This document shows, piece by piece, positions 25,706 to 35,891 of a stretch of DNA of 64,000 nt. The first letter of the stretch is position 1. Each line of letters begins with the position of its first letter. Location: contig JAQJZZ010000014.1 in the NCBI GenBank assembly GCA_030077755.1, positions 930,001 to 994,000 of the forward strand, read 5' to 3'. The notes below the pieces were generated by a model, which saw nothing but the letters and a program-made list of their open reading frames with translations, made no database searches and was not told where the DNA came from. The DNA is from Filosporella fistucella. Lineage: Eukaryota; Ascomycota; Leotiomycetes; Helotiales. Position numbers and translations under genes: made by a program.

Positions 25706-28427
25706 CAACCTTACGAACGCTTACACATATAAAAAAAAATCCGGGCGCCGCATTTTCTGACCCAGCCTATCTTTGAATCCCTTCTTCTCATACAGTACTG
25801 AGAATAGTCACGGGTCCACCCCGTTCTATTGACGGAGAGAAAAAGGAAGCTCTGAGATGGTGTATCGGACACGTATACAGATACTATCCTTCAGCGGTCA
25901 CAAACCATACTTGTTGTAGAACTGTACCTCCTTGCGAGTACACCTCCCACTCACCTCATCGTCCGTCCTCTCCCACCCATCTCATGCAGGACTACGGCTC
26001 GAGTACATATCTCTCTCAAGCCTCCTTCGTGCGTTCCGTCCCTCTTCGCTGCAAGAAATAAAGACCAGAAAATCGAACAGCTCCAGCACAACAACGCCGC
26101 ATCAGCAGCGCAGTCGTCCGTCGGGGGTAAGCAGCCTCATTCATGCTGGCCGCTCCTCCGTTTCCTTGCCCTATCCAATCTGCTCGCTCGCCCTTCATCA
26201 AGCTGGGATGGATGCCTTCCCTCTTGACCTGCTCCTCGAAGCCTAGGATCAAATCCACGCTCTTCCACTCCCAATCCTCGCATCTGCAGCAACACGCTTT
26301 CGATCTTTTCAACCGTCGGCGGCGACCAATAAGCGTACAATGCGGCGGCTTCAGAAATTCAGCCGCATAGATACCACTGGTTGTCCTAACGAACCAATGC
26401 ATACTCTGTATCCCCATCCCATCCATGCATCAGAGAGGCTAGAGAAAAACGCACGCGTGCTGCGTCCTTACCCTGTGCCGTCCTGGTTGCCAAGCCCAGA
26501 ATGGCGTTTTCTCTCGTATCGCCTGACTTGATTGCGATGACACATGAGCACCGCCGGTTGGCGATATCTTTGAATTGACAATTGCCGCGATTAACAGCGC
26601 TTTGGGATCACGCTAGAAGGGTGAGTACCGAATGGCGAGATCTTCTTTTCTTCTTTCGTGGAGCATGCCTTGTGCAAGCCAGTTGTCTGGCTTTGTGTCT
26701 TGCTTGTTGAGTAAGGGCGATTAAGCTTACCTAGGTTCCTCTATATCTTACCTCGGGTAATATGAGACCAACAGAGACAGAGAGAAGAGGCGCTGAAATG
26801 AAAGGCTATTGAAGAATGGCGCGGATAAAATATTTGTGCTACGTGCACCGCCGGAGCTGAGCTTACCTGATTAGTACTAAGACCATATACACAATGTGAA
26901 AACAGCAAAATTGTAATCAGGGCAAAGCGGAAACAAAACCGTTATTTTTTGCCCATCAAATCATCTAGAGCGCGATCTATCAGACCTGTCACGCTTTTAG
27001 CTCCCGGCTAAAGTTGTTAGAGCGAGTCCGGCTCGATGGTTCCAAACTTTTCTTGGCAACGTGCCTCCAGCTTTTGTCTGTCGGGACGATCACGTGTATG
27101 GCAGGAAGGGGAGGCAGACCCGAGGTAAACGTTAAGGTTGACGGTGAAACTGGTTGGCCCGCTGGGGAAACGGGTTCCTGGCCATGGACACTGGAGCGGG
27201 GAGGGAGATCGGTGGAAAACAGGGAAGAGAATGATACTGAGATCTGATTATTGGATCATTAGGAAAATCATTATCGTGCGGAAAAGCATCGAGGTGAGAA
27301 GCCGTTTGTACGTTCTGGCCTCTTTGGAGGCTGCTTGGAAGTCGGAAGAGGCTTTGGATTGAGTAGGTGTTGGGCGAGGGGAGTGAGGACATGACTCGTT
27401 GTCCTTAGGTAATTGGATGTCGAGTATCATGTTAAGGGTTTTGGCTTGAGATGAGGAAGAGGATGGAGATGAAGGGGTGCGGATCTAGATTCTAAGGAGG
27501 GGTTGTCATCAGGAGTCCAGGTTTTTGAAATAGGTGAGTTGTGAGATATCAGGAGTGGACATCAGTCTGATATAGGTAAGTATTTTGCGCGACAGTATGA
27601 ATACTGGAGGCAACATGAGGGGTTAAAGTCCATATAGTAATTGCAAGTTTGAGAGTATGCCTATAGAAGAAGTCAGTAGTTTCCTGTATTTTGGAGAATT
27701 TACGTAGATAGGAGAGGGAAGCATAACAGAAATTCGAAACACACACAGTAAATAAAGGGTTTCCGTGATAGGAATTCCCAAGCACATTCCTGTTTTCGCA
27801 AAAGGCAAAGTACTTATCCAATATACGCTAGGAGTAGAGTACAGTTGAGGATTGAGCAGGACATTATAAATATTTTATATGATACTCCTAGAAAGTGAAA
27901 ATATTTTTTAATGCCTTGTTTAATTGAAGAAAGAAAGAAAGAAAATGCTGAAGGTAAGAGAGAAACGGGAAAAACATACAAACACCTACCTACATATTAG
28001 AAAACATATTTCTACCTATAGTATAAACGAGATAACGAGGGAAATCAAGGGAATATCTCTTAACTTCAACGAATATACTCAAGAGAATCCCAACTTGAGC
28101 GAGATACTACTTCTATGATACTATACCTTTCAAGGCAAAGTAGAGCTCTGAAGGTTCTCGAACATGCAAATATATGAATTTTCTGAGCAGCAAAATGTAT
28201 AGAGATCATGAGATATCAATAGCTCTTGTGGCGACAACTGGATATAGCGAAGCTGACAAAAGGATGCAAAGCCAAATGTAAGATATTTTCGTAAAGATGG
28301 AAGGCAAGAAAGCAATAGAGGGTTAGAAAGCAGATAGGGAAAATGTTAGGCTTGTAAGGATTTTGCTACATAAAACGTCGAGGTAAGGACTTTAGATGAA
28401 GAGGATGGAGAGGATGGAGAAAAGGAT

Positions 28428-28700
28428 ATGGAGATGAGGAATACAGAGTCCAGAAATATAGGACTAAGAAATATAGAGATAAGAAATATAGAGATGATGA
28501 ATTTAGAAGGGAAAAATATGGATTTCAGAAATCTAGCGATGGGAAATATAAAGCTGAGAAACATGGAGCTAAATATTAGAGGTAAGAAAGAAATTAGAGC
28601 AGGGAAAATGAAGATGTGGAGCATGAAGGTAAAGAGTATAGAGTCGAGAAATGTAGGGTTGAGGAATACGGAACTCAGGAAGTATAGAAATGGAAAGTAA
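28428..28700 (+). repeat. 15-bp tandem repeat array, open as a 90-codon frame
   Basis: From 28437 to 28571 nine 15-bp units follow one another without any indel (consensus close to AGAAATATAGAGATA). About two to three further units occur at 28645-28690. In the frame from the ATG at 28428 each unit reads as five residues of the form (R/K/G)-N-(I/L/M)-(E/x)-(hydrophobic). The Asn codon is AAT in eight units and AAC in one, while the third codon differs in base but stays hydrophobic in most. The simplest reading is a purine-rich minisatellite. A coding origin (an Asn-Leu/Ile pentamer-repeat protein) is possible but unsupported: I see no signal, domain or intron context. The strand is given for the open frame only. 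Confidence 0.6.
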
Positions 28701-29194
28701 ATAGCATAAACGACGATGAGACATGTAACGGGGTCTGAAGATATGTCAGAAAAGGAACATAGATGAGAGGCCCTTCCTATAGATACATACGCAAGAGGAG
28801 CAAATTGGCAGTTGAGAATAAGTGAGAAGGATAGTCCCTTGCCAGAAGTTCTTTGCCTAGCATAGGATTCTCTGCAAAATAGCTAGATAATAGTTATCGA
28901 GTTAGCATTCAGACTGAAATGCCATCTCAAGCAAGAAAAAGAAATCCCTTGTCTTCTGTGCTTTGCATCCTGTCTATCACTCCTCTGCTCAACTACACAC
29001 AAGAAGGAAAAATCAAGTCCAATATCAATATAATTGTCTCTATAGATCATGCACACCATACCAAACACCTGAAATCATCAAAACGGCTATCCTCAAAATA
29101 CTATATTGAAAAGGTGGACCCATGCTAGAACTACCCCCAAACCTAAACTCCTACCCACTATACACAATGTTTCTCATATCTCGCACCCAACCAT
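28701..29194. other. AT-rich intergenic, 3' flank of the SLC35F6-like gene
   Basis: About 490 bp, no gene. It contains the transcript end of the minus-strand transporter gene. Confidence 0.55.
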
Positions 29195-30576
29195 CTAATT
29201 ATGCTCGATCGGCTCTTCTGGTAAAAGCTCCTCCACGTCTCTCACTATACAACGTTTCAAAGGTGGACGAACGAGTCCATTGAAGAGGAAGGTTCCGTAG
29301 ACCAAGAGAGCGAAACCGAGAACTTGGAGCCATTTGAAGGATTCCCAGCCAAGGAAGAGAGAAACGATCCAAATGAAGAGAGTACGGCAGGTATCGATTG
29401 TGGATCTGGCTGTTGCGCTGACGGTTCTTGTAACTGAGAGGCCGAAGAAGTTGAAGCCGCTGGGATTTGTTAGTCACGGAACATTGAGAGGGGGGGGGAA
29501 TGACTTACCCGATGCTGATCATGATCATGATACTGGATACTCCGATACCCTTATACTCAACAATCTCTCTCCAGCCTTCGACGATGTCAAAGTATCCGTA
29601 TTTGCCGGCAGCTGTTCGTCCAACGGCAGCATACATGACCAGCATACCAAGAACAGTGACAGAGAAACCGAAAATGCCTTCCCATCCAACAACCTTAAGT
29701 GGCTCGAGAGCATATTTCTCCAGGATGTACTCCTCTAACACAAACTGCGAAGCAGTAAAGATTTGTGCTCCAGCAATCAAGAATACACCAATGATAGCCC
29801 TGATAGCCTCAGGGGTTCTCGCTTTTGTTGTAGCCACAGAAATGACCTCTCTCATCATCAACATAGCTTCCGGAGCTGCCTTGTTATCTTTGTAAAGTGC
29901 TCCAGCTAATCCAACGATAGCTACTCCAAGCACAACCGTAACGAGAGCAAACCACTGAAACAAATGTAATCTCCTTCGCAGGAATATAACACTAAATAGT
30001 CCCACGAAGAGAACAAGTGCTCCTCTCGTCATCTGATATATCGAAGGCACGACAAACAACAAGCCGACGTTCATCAACGTCGTCCCGCAGATATCGCAAA
30101 TAGCCGGCAGACTCAGTAATGTCACTTTCCATCCTTTTAACGGTAACCTGTCTTCTGGTACCGCCATAATCTTCGCCGTGGGATTGATCGGCGTACTACT
30201 TCTAATACTCTCCGCATCACCATTATCCTCTCCAATCTCCCCGTGAGCAACGGCTTGATAACCGTTTTCCTCTGCACTATTCTTCTTGTTGATATATCGG
30301 CCGTAGAGAGTGAATATTCCTACAAAGATCCAGGATCCCATTTCCCCGATGAACATCTGTACAGTTTGGATGACGGGCTGCTCGAAGTGCTTATGGTTTT
30401 TGGGATCCGGATCTTCGCAATCGCGGACGCAGATGTTGTCCTTCATTCAAAGTCAGTAAAGATAATCATAGATTATCGAGTATGGAATATACCTGGTATT
30501 TAGTGAGCAACGTATTGCAGACACCAGTCAACAGCATCAGGCTGACTAGCAGCGGGATGAGTGCTTTCGTCGTCAT
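29195..30576 (-). CDS. SLC35F6-like multi-pass membrane transporter (DMT superfamily)
   Basis: Member of the drug/metabolite transporter superfamily resembling human SLC35F6 (C2orf18) and its fungal relatives. The substrate is unknown; relatives sit in endomembranes or lysosome/vacuole-type membranes. Exons: 30493-30576, 29509-30440, 29195-29459, total 1281 nt and 426 aa. About ten hydrophobic helices are visible, starting with a hydrophobic N-terminus (ALIPLLVSLMLLTGVCNTLL). Typical family segments follow: LPAICDICGTTLMNVGLLFV, MTRGALVLFVGLFSVIFLRR, FQWFALVTVVLGVAIVGLAG and a late FNFFGLSVTRTVSATARST. Between helices 2 and 3 there is an acidic cytosolic loop. The tail EELLPEEPIEHN is acidic. 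Start chosen at the second in-frame Met (30576) because the 25 residues before it are not hydrophobic and this ATG begins the first helix. Introns 52 and 49 bp. Confidence 0.82.
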
Positions 30577-31086
30577 CGTGAGATGGCTCGAAGGCGAGCA
30601 GGATGTAAGGTTTACTGGGTATGTTATAGATTCATGGGTTATGATATTCAAGACCTTCGAACGAGAATTGAACTCGTTGTGACGATGGAAGCTTTATCAC
30701 CTCGTTGATGGTGATGATTGTAGGTAGCGATGGCGGAGAGTGGGCTTTGTCCAGGGTCTCTCGGGACAAGCCACCATGCCGAAAGTCAGCCTCAATAGCG
30801 ATCAGTCAGGCTCCACACACAGGTGACGGCATCTGAATAAGTGACTGTCTCGTAAGTAAGACTAGACAATGAAATGTCACTGGACGGGTACCATCAGAAG
30901 AGCTGTATGAGGGCTATTAATTTCATGTATTCTGCAGCTAAATGTCCCACGCCGTAGCAAACCCCTCTTTGAACCCAGAATGGCTTCCAACGCTGCCGCC
31001 CATATATATTCCGCTGGTAGTTCAACAATGGCCAACCCAGTACCTTATAAAACTATACAAAAAGATGAATCCAGACCTCAACTTTC
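30577..31086. other. Intergenic: SLC35F6-like promoter and DUF2985-gene 3' flank
   Basis: About 510 bp, no gene seen. It contains promoter sequence for the minus-strand transporter and the 3' end of the next minus-strand gene. Confidence 0.55.
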
Positions 31087-32718
31087 TCATCTCACAATTT
31101 GACGAGCAGCATCTTCCATTGCATTCTCCTCAGCCTGCAACTCTGAAGCCTTTTGCTTTCTCTTGAAGAGACCCTTCTCTTGAGACTTCTCCTCTTTTGG
31201 CTTCTCATCCTTGATATTATTGTAATGAGTGATTCCCAATTCTCTATCACGCTTCAGACGTTCTTGATCCGCCTCTGAAACAGGAATGCCCTCGATAGCC
31301 TTCACGTGCTTCCCTTCGATGAAGCTCATTATTCCGCCAGCTGCGGCAACAATACAAGCAAGAGCAACAAATAAGCCAGTGCTCCAAGATGGTCTGTCGT
31401 ATCGATTCAATCCCCACATGAACCCGGATAGCACTGCCTGAAGGAAAGTATTCCAAACCATGGACCAGATGACGAAATCCAACTTCCACATAGCAGTAGG
31501 AGGTGCTCGAATTCCGGTCAAGGGGGCATCCGCTATTTTCGATATTGGGTATGGAATAGCACTCTCTGGTACATTTCCGACTTCATTATCAATTTCGGCG
31601 GGGCCTAGCTGTACGGGAAGCTCTTGAGAACCGGCAAGCCTAAACCAACCGCGATTGATGCCAGCCAACCTGCGAAGACCAACTTCCTTCTTTTGGATGC
31701 GGTATTGGAGCAAGTAATAAAGATCTCGGAATCTCCATGGTATCGTTCCAAATCCAGTAACGCAGAAAAGAGCGTTGAGAATCTGGGAGTCAATTTCGAT
31801 CCAGATTCGACGAGGAGAATTGATGTCGTTGCAAGTAGGTTTGCACATTGCAGGAGAAGCATTGCATAGGAGCAAGAACAACATTCCACCCCATGCAACA
31901 ACATTCAATCCATATACAACGACAAGAAAACCAATTGGAGTGATGAAGAATTTCCAGAATGCTTTAAGGCCAATGGCTGTTGACTCTGTCCACTTGTGTT
32001 TGGGGGGAAATTGGTAACCATTGTCAAATGGTTCCGTTCTTAATTGTGTCTCCGCCGTTTTCGAGCCACCTTGAGTTAGGTTTGTATCACTACTGCTTCT
32101 TTGTCCTGTGCTCTTCGACTGCTCAAAAACATGGTCGTTTGAGGGTTTGGCTGCCATCGTCGGTGCTTCGATCGGTTTTTCTGATGCTTCTGCCACTTCA
32201 ACTACTGTCTCTGGTATAATATCTTGTCCTGTTTTCTCTTTTGGGCTATTGGGAGTCGTCGAGCTTCTTCTTCGAGGAAAGTCTTCTCCTGTATTCGAGC
32301 TTCCACGCCTCGATAAACTTGCGCGTCTTTCTTTCTCGCGGACTTGACCTTCACCAGACCAACCTTCACTGCCAAAGCTGCCTCTTCTGATATCCGTCAA
32401 TGATGGTATTGAAGATGCAATTTGTCCAGTCGCAATCCACATTCCAGTCGGAGGCCGAGACTCCTGGAAGCTGAGTGAGGCCTTCCGTAGGCGCTCTTGA
32501 AGGGTAGAGGTTGTCGATTCTCCGCGACTGCGATTCGGATCGTGCTGCTCTGTGCTTGATCGACGTGGACTTTTAGGGACCGGAGATCCGCTCAAAGATG
32601 GAAATGGTTCAGGAGCATCATTCTTATTTTCTGGAGAAGACATGGGAGTCTTGGGTCGAAGCGATGAGGTGGAAGGGGGCGAAATTGACCTTGGCGAATG
32701 TCCAGGACTTGCAAGCAT
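31087..32718 (-). CDS. DUF2985-type fungal membrane protein
   Basis: Single-exon gene, 543 aa from the Met at 32718; an upstream Met at 32790 would add 24 residues of less typical sequence. The N-terminal 220 residues are Ser/Pro/Arg-rich and probably disordered (many SP and RRxS sites). The core holds several hydrophobic segments: FFITPIGFLVVVYGLNVVAW plus GGMLFLLLC, LNALFCVTGFGTIPW, FVIWSMVWNTFLQAVLSG and GLFVALACIVAAAGGIM. Between them is RFRDLYYLLQYRI, a feature I associate with DUF2985/PLAC8-like fungal proteins. The C-terminus is a Lys/Glu-rich coiled stretch. Molecular function is unknown. It is divergent from SEN15 over about 430 bp, so the two may share a promoter region. Confidence 0.72.
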   Translation of the reverse strand: MLASPGHSPRSISPPSTSSLRPKTPMSSPENKNDAPEPFPSLSGSPVPKSPRRSSTEQHDPNRSRGESTTSTLQERLRKASLSFQESRPPTGMWIATGQIASSIPSLTDIRRGSFGSEGWSGEGQVREKERRASLSRRGSSNTGEDFPRRRSSTTPNSPKEKTGQDIIPETVVEVAEASEKPIEAPTMAAKPSNDHVFEQSKSTGQRSSSDTNLTQGGSKTAETQLRTEPFDNGYQFPPKHKWTESTAIGLKAFWKFFITPIGFLVVVYGLNVVAWGGMLFLLLCNASPAMCKPTCNDINSPRRIWIEIDSQILNALFCVTGFGTIPWRFRDLYYLLQYRIQKKEVGLRRLAGINRGWFRLAGSQELPVQLGPAEIDNEVGNVPESAIPYPISKIADAPLTGIRAPPTAMWKLDFVIWSMVWNTFLQAVLSGFMWGLNRYDRPSWSTGLFVALACIVAAAGGIMSFIEGKHVKAIEGIPVSEADQERLKRDRELGITHYNNIKDEKPKEEKSQEKGLFKRKQKASELQAEENAMEDAARQIVR

Positions 32719-33150
32719 GCATAAATTGCCAAAATATTGACTATTGACGTCAGGATGATCCAGGAAGCGTGTTACATAAAGCTCGTGCAAAATGTTGTTC
32801 CCGTTAGAATATTAGCGAGATTTAATACTGCTGTTGATAAGAGAGCAAAGCAAGATATTTATCAAAGAAGGGTTGAGGAGGGGATCTCGCCCTTTAGAAC
32901 TACTGTACGGAAGTTACCTATGCCCAGACCAAACCATTTGAAGAAAAGTTGGATCAACATTTGGGGTCTCCAACGCTACTGCCAGCAAGCCAGCCCACTT
33001 AGAGTTCGCACTGTAAGATTATGGTGCATTTAGCGTCGTACAGAGAAGAGCCGAGTACGGCGCAATACGAAAGTTGAAAGCTGTAGAAAGTCAATTACAG
33101 AGACGGAAGAATATTTGCAACGGTGCATCACAGCGATCAACCAGAGCACA
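32719..33150. promoter_or_regulatory. Divergent promoter region (DUF2985 gene / SEN15)
   Basis: About 430 bp between two divergent start codons. No specific motif assigned. Confidence 0.55.
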
Positions 33151-33714
33151 ATGGCACCGTCCGCCACCCTACCACCTGTGTCAGCATTCGCAGAATCTCT
33201 GGAGGAATCTAAAGTGTCCTTGCAAACCTCTCCGCACCCAGCCTATCTTCACCATTTGGCGTCAACGATTCTTCACGATTTGCAATATCAACATGAATGG
33301 AGCGCGCTATTTATACATACGCACTCCTCCATCACAAATGAAGCCCTACCCCGACCGATTATATCTGGTCTGCCACCCAAGAGGGCATATGTCCACCCAG
33401 AAGAACAAGTCCAAATATTGAAAGCGGAACATAACACTGGTGAAAAGATCATACAACGACCAGAGCGAGAATGGGTATTACCTACTCATCTTCAAGAAAA
33501 AATGAGCCTTTCAAAGTTTGCAGCCGTATTCGATGCGCTGGAAGTTCTCCCGCCAAGTGAGGGACCAGAAAATGAAGAAGATACGACTGCTGTTGGATAC
33601 CAATGGCAAGGAAAGAATAGGCAGAAGAGAATATTACTGGGCACCTTGCACGATGACAGCACTGTTGTTTACTACATCATGCACGATGGTATCGTCAAAC
33701 CAAGGCAGAATTGA
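33151..33714 (+). CDS. SEN15: tRNA-splicing endonuclease subunit Sen15
   Basis: Non-catalytic subunit of the tRNA intron endonuclease (Sen2-Sen34-Sen15-Sen54), which removes introns from pre-tRNAs. Single exon, 187 aa from MAPSATLPPVSAFAESL; an in-frame ATG at 33115 would add 12 residues. Sen15-fold features: helical start (HPAYLHHLASTILHDLQYQH), then the strand-rich C-terminal core ending in KRILLGTLHDDSTVVYYIMH. This last element is the conserved beta-strand pair that closes the Sen15 domain. The central insert (EEDTTAVGYQWQGKNRQ) is variable in fungi. No frame damage. The downstream dehydrogenase gene converges on it with only 34 bp between stop codons, so their 3' UTRs probably overlap. 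Confidence 0.85.
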   Translation: MAPSATLPPVSAFAESLEESKVSLQTSPHPAYLHHLASTILHDLQYQHEWSALFIHTHSSITNEALPRPIISGLPPKRAYVHPEEQVQILKAEHNTGEKIIQRPEREWVLPTHLQEKMSLSKFAAVFDALEVLPPSEGPENEEDTTAVGYQWQGKNRQKRILLGTLHDDSTVVYYIMHDGIVKPRQN

Positions 33715-33748
33715 TTAATAACCCTCGTACGGCTTTAATATAACAGGA

Positions 33749-35274
33749 CTACTTCCTTGGGTCAAAGACGACCTTCTGAACCTGCATCTTATTGAAGATG
33801 TCATAAGCATCAACTGCCTGAGTCAAGGGCATTATCTTCTCAAACATGAACCTGAAAAGGTCAGTACTGCTACATATTGCTCTCACAAAGCCACATGCTT
33901 ACCCGAACAGATCTTGTTTCTCTTCGAACAGTTTTAATGCTTCTGGGAACACAGATCTTACAGGGCATCTTCCCATACGGATTGTCAAGTTTTTGTCATA
34001 TGCTTGGGCACCATTCCATGGGATCTACATGAGATAATTAGAGAGGTGAAGGAAATCGAGTTCTCAAAGACAGGAGTGAGACATACCTCGCCGTTGTGTA
34101 CTCCAATACTTGAGATGACTCCAAAGGGTCGAATAAGATCATAGGCAGTTTTCAATGCAGGACTTAAGCCTACCACCTCGATTACAATATCCGCACCCCT
34201 CCCTTCTGTGACCTCCTTTACTTTTTCCTCCATACCTTTCCTGTCACTCATGAAGTTAAGTGGCTCAGCGCCTAGGCTTTTTGCCAAGTCTAGTCTGCTT
34301 TCTACGCTGTCAACTGCAAATACGTGTTTTGGTCCAAAGGACAACGCGGCGATGACTGCACATAGCCCTAGATTCTGTCAGTCGACGTCTCATGAATTTC
34401 TTTCTGTTCTTGTGATATAGCTAGCTTAACACGTGCTATCTGGTTATGCAATTGATGACCTCCTGTTATTTCTCCCCTTCCCAAATCTCCAAAGAGCTCG
34501 GAAATTCAACTTCCCCAAAAGCGAAAGAAAAGCTAGATTTCAGACTCACCAACAGGACCACATCCAATAACTACCACCGTAGCTCCTCCCCACTTCTCTT
34601 TGGGCAGGACCTTAAAACCCTCTCTAGCACCGTAATATCCCGTCGGGAAAATGTCAGCCATCAAGACTGCTTTTCTACCTAAACTCTCGCTGATCTTCAT
34701 GACACTCCCATCAGCTAGTGGTACTCTCACATACTCCGCTTGACCGCCATCCAAATTTGGAGACCCGAATAGAAGATTTGAGGAGCAGCGAGAAGAGTGC
34801 TCATTGAGACAGTAGAAACATTCGCCGCTGCTGACATTAGCATGAGGAAGGGGTACGGGTCGAAGGGAAGACAGTATGGGAGAAATTTTACCAGGACACT
34901 GTGAATGGAGCCACTACTCTATCTCCAATTTTCACACTCTTAACAGCCGACCCAGTTTGTATGACTTTCCCTGTGAATTCGTGGCCCATGATGAAGCCTC
35001 GATCACATTTCTCGATACCCCGAAACACGTGAAGTTCACTGTTTGGAATCATTAACTGCCTTCTTTCCTACCCATACTCTAAACCATATACATATATATA
35101 AAGTAGAAGAGGGACTTACGAGCCACACAGAGCAGTCCATTCCACCTCTACAATAATATCCGAATCAGCTTGCAGAGTAGGAATCGGACGATCTTGCACC
35201 GAGATTTTGAAAGGACCGTCAAAGATTACTGCTTTCATTGTTTCAGCTGGCGGGTTTGACATAATGGAATGCAT
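33749..35274 (-). CDS. Zinc-dependent alcohol dehydrogenase (MDR family)
   Basis: Cytosolic NAD(P)-dependent oxidoreductase of the medium-chain dehydrogenase family; substrate unknown. Exons: 35120-35274, 34892-35038, 34550-34827, 34087-34367, 33903-34024, 33749-33851, total 1086 nt and 361 aa (357 from the second Met at 35262). Catalytic zinc ligands: Cys in WTALCGS and the His-Glu of GHEF. The structural zinc lobe reads CGECFYC then x7-C when the second of two tandem acceptors (CAGCAG) is used. The first acceptor adds one Ser and gives C-x3-C. Rossmann motif GCGPVG is interrupted by intron 34368-34549 (182 bp, the longest in the gene). The C-terminus is KVVFDPRK. It resembles formaldehyde/alcohol dehydrogenases with an LFGSPNLDGGQAEYVRVP segment, but no specific substrate can be assigned. 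Confidence 0.86.
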
Positions 35275-35891
35275 TCTGAGAACTGCAGACGCCAACCTTG
35301 AGAATGTCGCCTTGATTTATCGGTTCGGTTTGCTTTGTTGTCAAAAGTGGGCATGAATAGGGCTTCGAAGCTCGCCAGTATCAAGCTCACGTCTCACACG
35401 TCAGGGCTAGCAAATATGTTTTTCTTCAAGTGAAAGCCATCATGAAAGGACCATGTTATCTTCACTTGCCAATGCAATTGAGATAACACTCTGGCATGTA
35501 CATGTACATGCAATCATCCGGTAATGCTGGAAGAGCTACGCCGATTTCATGAAATGAATAACCCACACACTCAGATATTGTTTTACATTTAATCTCACCA
35601 GGGAGTCCTCAGGAATTCTCGATATGAGGGAGGAGGTGTCTTTATTACAGAGATACAAAAGCTATAATACAGTATCCCAAATTCCGCCGAACGCTTCAGC
35701 CAAGCCGCGCCATGCTAGCAGAGTGGAAGAGGCCCATGAAGTACAAATACTTTTACATGCACAATCATTTATAGCTAAACACACAAAAATCATTCATACA
35801 AGCTGTTGAAGGCGATGCTTCACACCGATACATACGCCGCCCAATGCACCATTCCCGTGTATTTTTTTCACCACCCATTTTATGATACCTG
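35275..35891. other. Intergenic: dehydrogenase promoter and CLU1 3' flank
   Basis: About 620 bp. It includes a perfect palindrome CATGTACATGTACATG near 35496-35511, possibly a binding site or just simple sequence. No gene. Confidence 0.5.

Larger units (their letters stand above)
23624..28427. other. Long region without a recognisable gene (4.8 kb)
   Basis: Upstream of the C2H2 start the plus strand is G-rich (GGGGAT hexamers, a run of G). From about 24.66 to 26.5 kb the plus strand turns pyrimidine-rich, like promoter/leader DNA of a plus-strand transcript. Only tiny ATG frames occur (e.g. at 25081 and 25417). A plus frame from 25932 to 26531 is broken by one TAG at 26244, with no recognised product. 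A sequence at 26601-26630 looks like a short exon ending in a GTGAGT donor, but no coding exon follows. From 27 kb on the DNA is purine- and AT-rich. Possible roles are long 5' UTR introns, a non-coding RNA or a lost gene. None can be shown from sequence alone. Confidence 0.4.

Noticed and set aside
35496..35511. Palindrome CATGTACATGTACATG as an operator
   Set aside because: Simple alternating sequence; no known fungal factor site could be assigned with confidence.
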